A DNA stretch of 13,368 nucleotides from Planctomycetes bacterium UBA4800. Lineage in GTDB: Bacteria > Planctomycetota > UBA8108 > UBA8890 > UBA8898. Location of the stretch: assembly GCA_002402755.1 (NCBI GenBank), contig DHGK01000223.1, positions 1-13,368 of the forward strand, in the 5' to 3' direction. Both the position numbers and the translations under genes were made by a program. Under the pieces are notes generated by a model. That model did not search any database, had not been told where the DNA came from, and worked only from the letters and a program-made list of their open reading frames with translations. Below are positions 12,957 through 13,368 of this stretch, piece by piece; position 1 is the first letter of the stretch; every line of letters begins with the position of its first letter.

Positions 12957-12983
12957 TCTACTTGCAGATGTCCCGGCGGGCAA
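12955..12983 (-). promoter_or_regulatory. Promoter of the PqaA-like gene (TTGCCC-N17-TAGAAT)
   Basis: On the minus strand TTGCCC (12978-12983) lies 17 bp upstream of TAGAAT (12955-12960). Identical hexamers and spacing occur before the lipoprotein operon. The start site would be about 12948, giving a leader of about 45 nt with a good GGAGG ribosome site. Confidence 0.65.
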
Positions 12984-13074
12984 CCGAATGCCGCGCAGCT
13001 CCCCGCGCGCGCACGTCGTGCACGGGAGTCGTCGCGCAGGCGCTCATTGCAGGAACTACGAGTATGCCTCTTGA

Positions 13075-13341
13075 GTAACCGTTCACGGTTTTCTCGCCGT
13101 GCTCGGATGCACAGACATGTGGCATCTGACGGAAAGGAAACCACAGAGGCGCAGAGAGCACAGAGAAGAAAACGGAGAAGGACCGCCGCACTTGACACGG
13201 CGCCGCGTAACGTCTCACGTTCCGTTCTCCGTGCACTCTGTCTTCTCTGTGGTGAGTCAGAACGAGCACCGCGAAGGACGCCGGAATGTGATGGACTGAA
13301 GGCGGAGATTCGCGTGTTCGGGATGCCCTGTGAACGGTTAC
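13075..13341. mobile_element. 267-bp non-coding element with 12-bp terminal inverted repeats (MITE-like)
   Basis: GTAACCGTTCAC (13075-13086) and its exact reverse complement GTGAACGGTTAC (13330-13341) bound this element. No coding gene is supported inside; open frames give low-complexity E/R/T- or L/C/A/S-rich peptides. No obvious target-site duplication is seen in the bases next to either end, so recent transposition is not shown. The rest of the 465-bp stretch 12904-13368 holds the PqaA-like promoter and no other gene. Confidence 0.5.
13141..13252. repeat. Nested imperfect inverted repeat of the CCACAGAG type
   Basis: The left arm starts CCACAGAG (13141-13148) and includes ACGGAGAA (13172-13179). 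The right arm includes TTCTCCGT (13225-13232) and ends CTCTGTGG (13245-13252). The reverse complement of the right arm resembles the left over about 27 bases, with substitutions and a one-base length difference. CCACAGAG/CACAGAG-rich intergenic repeats of this style recur in many environmental bacterial genomes, as I recall. This RNA would fold into a long hairpin with a loop of about 45 nt. Confidence 0.6.
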
Positions 13342-13368
13342 CGTTATCGGAACCGCGCGGAACATAAA

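Noticed and set aside
11359..13074. 571-codon plus-strand frame opposite the PqaA-like gene
   Set aside because: His/Val/Arg-rich without domains; the minus-strand protein has a signal peptide and nucleophile motif.
12917..13367. Short frames in the right-hand repeat region (E/R/T-rich or L/C/A/S-rich)
   Set aside because: They are translations of the CCACAGAG repeat and have no ribosome site or domain; treated as non-coding.
1..13368. CRISPR array, tRNA, rRNA, transposase or phage genes
   Set aside because: No regularly spaced repeats, cloverleaf-like structures, rRNA-like stretches or recombinase motifs were seen by eye; a computed search (tRNAscan, Infernal) would be needed to exclude small RNAs.

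Overview
The window is very G+C-rich DNA from an unidentified bacterium. The gene families point to Planctomycetota or a related heterotrophic lineage rich in extracytoplasmic-function (ECF) sigma factors. Supporting clues are a secreted PQQ-like beta-propeller with a WPCFRGP motif, a Tat-exported sugar isomerase/epimerase paired with a ThuA-domain protein, a Planctomycetota-style ECF sigma factor, and a very large ECF sigma factor fused to a membrane anchor and carboxypeptidase-regulatory-like repeats. This assignment is inference from families, not a taxonomic match.

Layout. Positions 1-858 (minus) hold an ECF sigma factor and the 5' part of a gene that overlaps its stop and runs off the window. 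A 196-bp divergent spacer leads to a plus-strand secreted PQQ-like propeller (1055-2314). It converges on a minus-strand pair, a Tat-exported TIM-barrel isomerase/epimerase (start 4172) and a secreted ThuA-domain protein (start 3116). Next comes the 1445-residue sigma-factor fusion (4309-8646, minus). A divergent spacer of 333 bp separates it from a small SAM methyltransferase (8980-9639, plus). A minus-strand pair follows: a cysteine-rich lipoprotein (start 11368) and a secreted propeller/HEAT/BamE-like protein (9742-10938). A secreted PhoPQ-activated-pathogenicity-related (PqaA-like) alpha/beta hydrolase occupies 11539-12903 (minus). The last 465 bp are non-coding and hold a 267-bp element with 12-bp terminal inverted repeats and a nested inverted repeat.

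How the genes may work together. Most products carry export signals, which suggests an envelope or periplasm programme for polysaccharide- or sugar-derived substrates. The two sigma factors are the likely regulators, and the 1445-residue fusion could sense the periplasm directly. No anti-sigma gene lies next to either one within the window.

The most unusual structure is a 70-bp direct repeat (66/70 identical, about 94 bp with weaker flanks) at 4227-4296 and 8848-8917 that brackets exactly the sigma-fusion gene. Each copy has a TACAAT -10-like box facing the minus-strand gene downstream. The copy next to the divergent methyltransferase also has a plus-strand TTGCCG-N17-TAGGAT promoter, and three of the four mismatches between the copies fall at or next to that -10 box. 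Two other minus-strand transcripts share a TTGCCC-N17-TAGAAT promoter. No tRNA, rRNA, CRISPR array, transposase or phage gene was seen.
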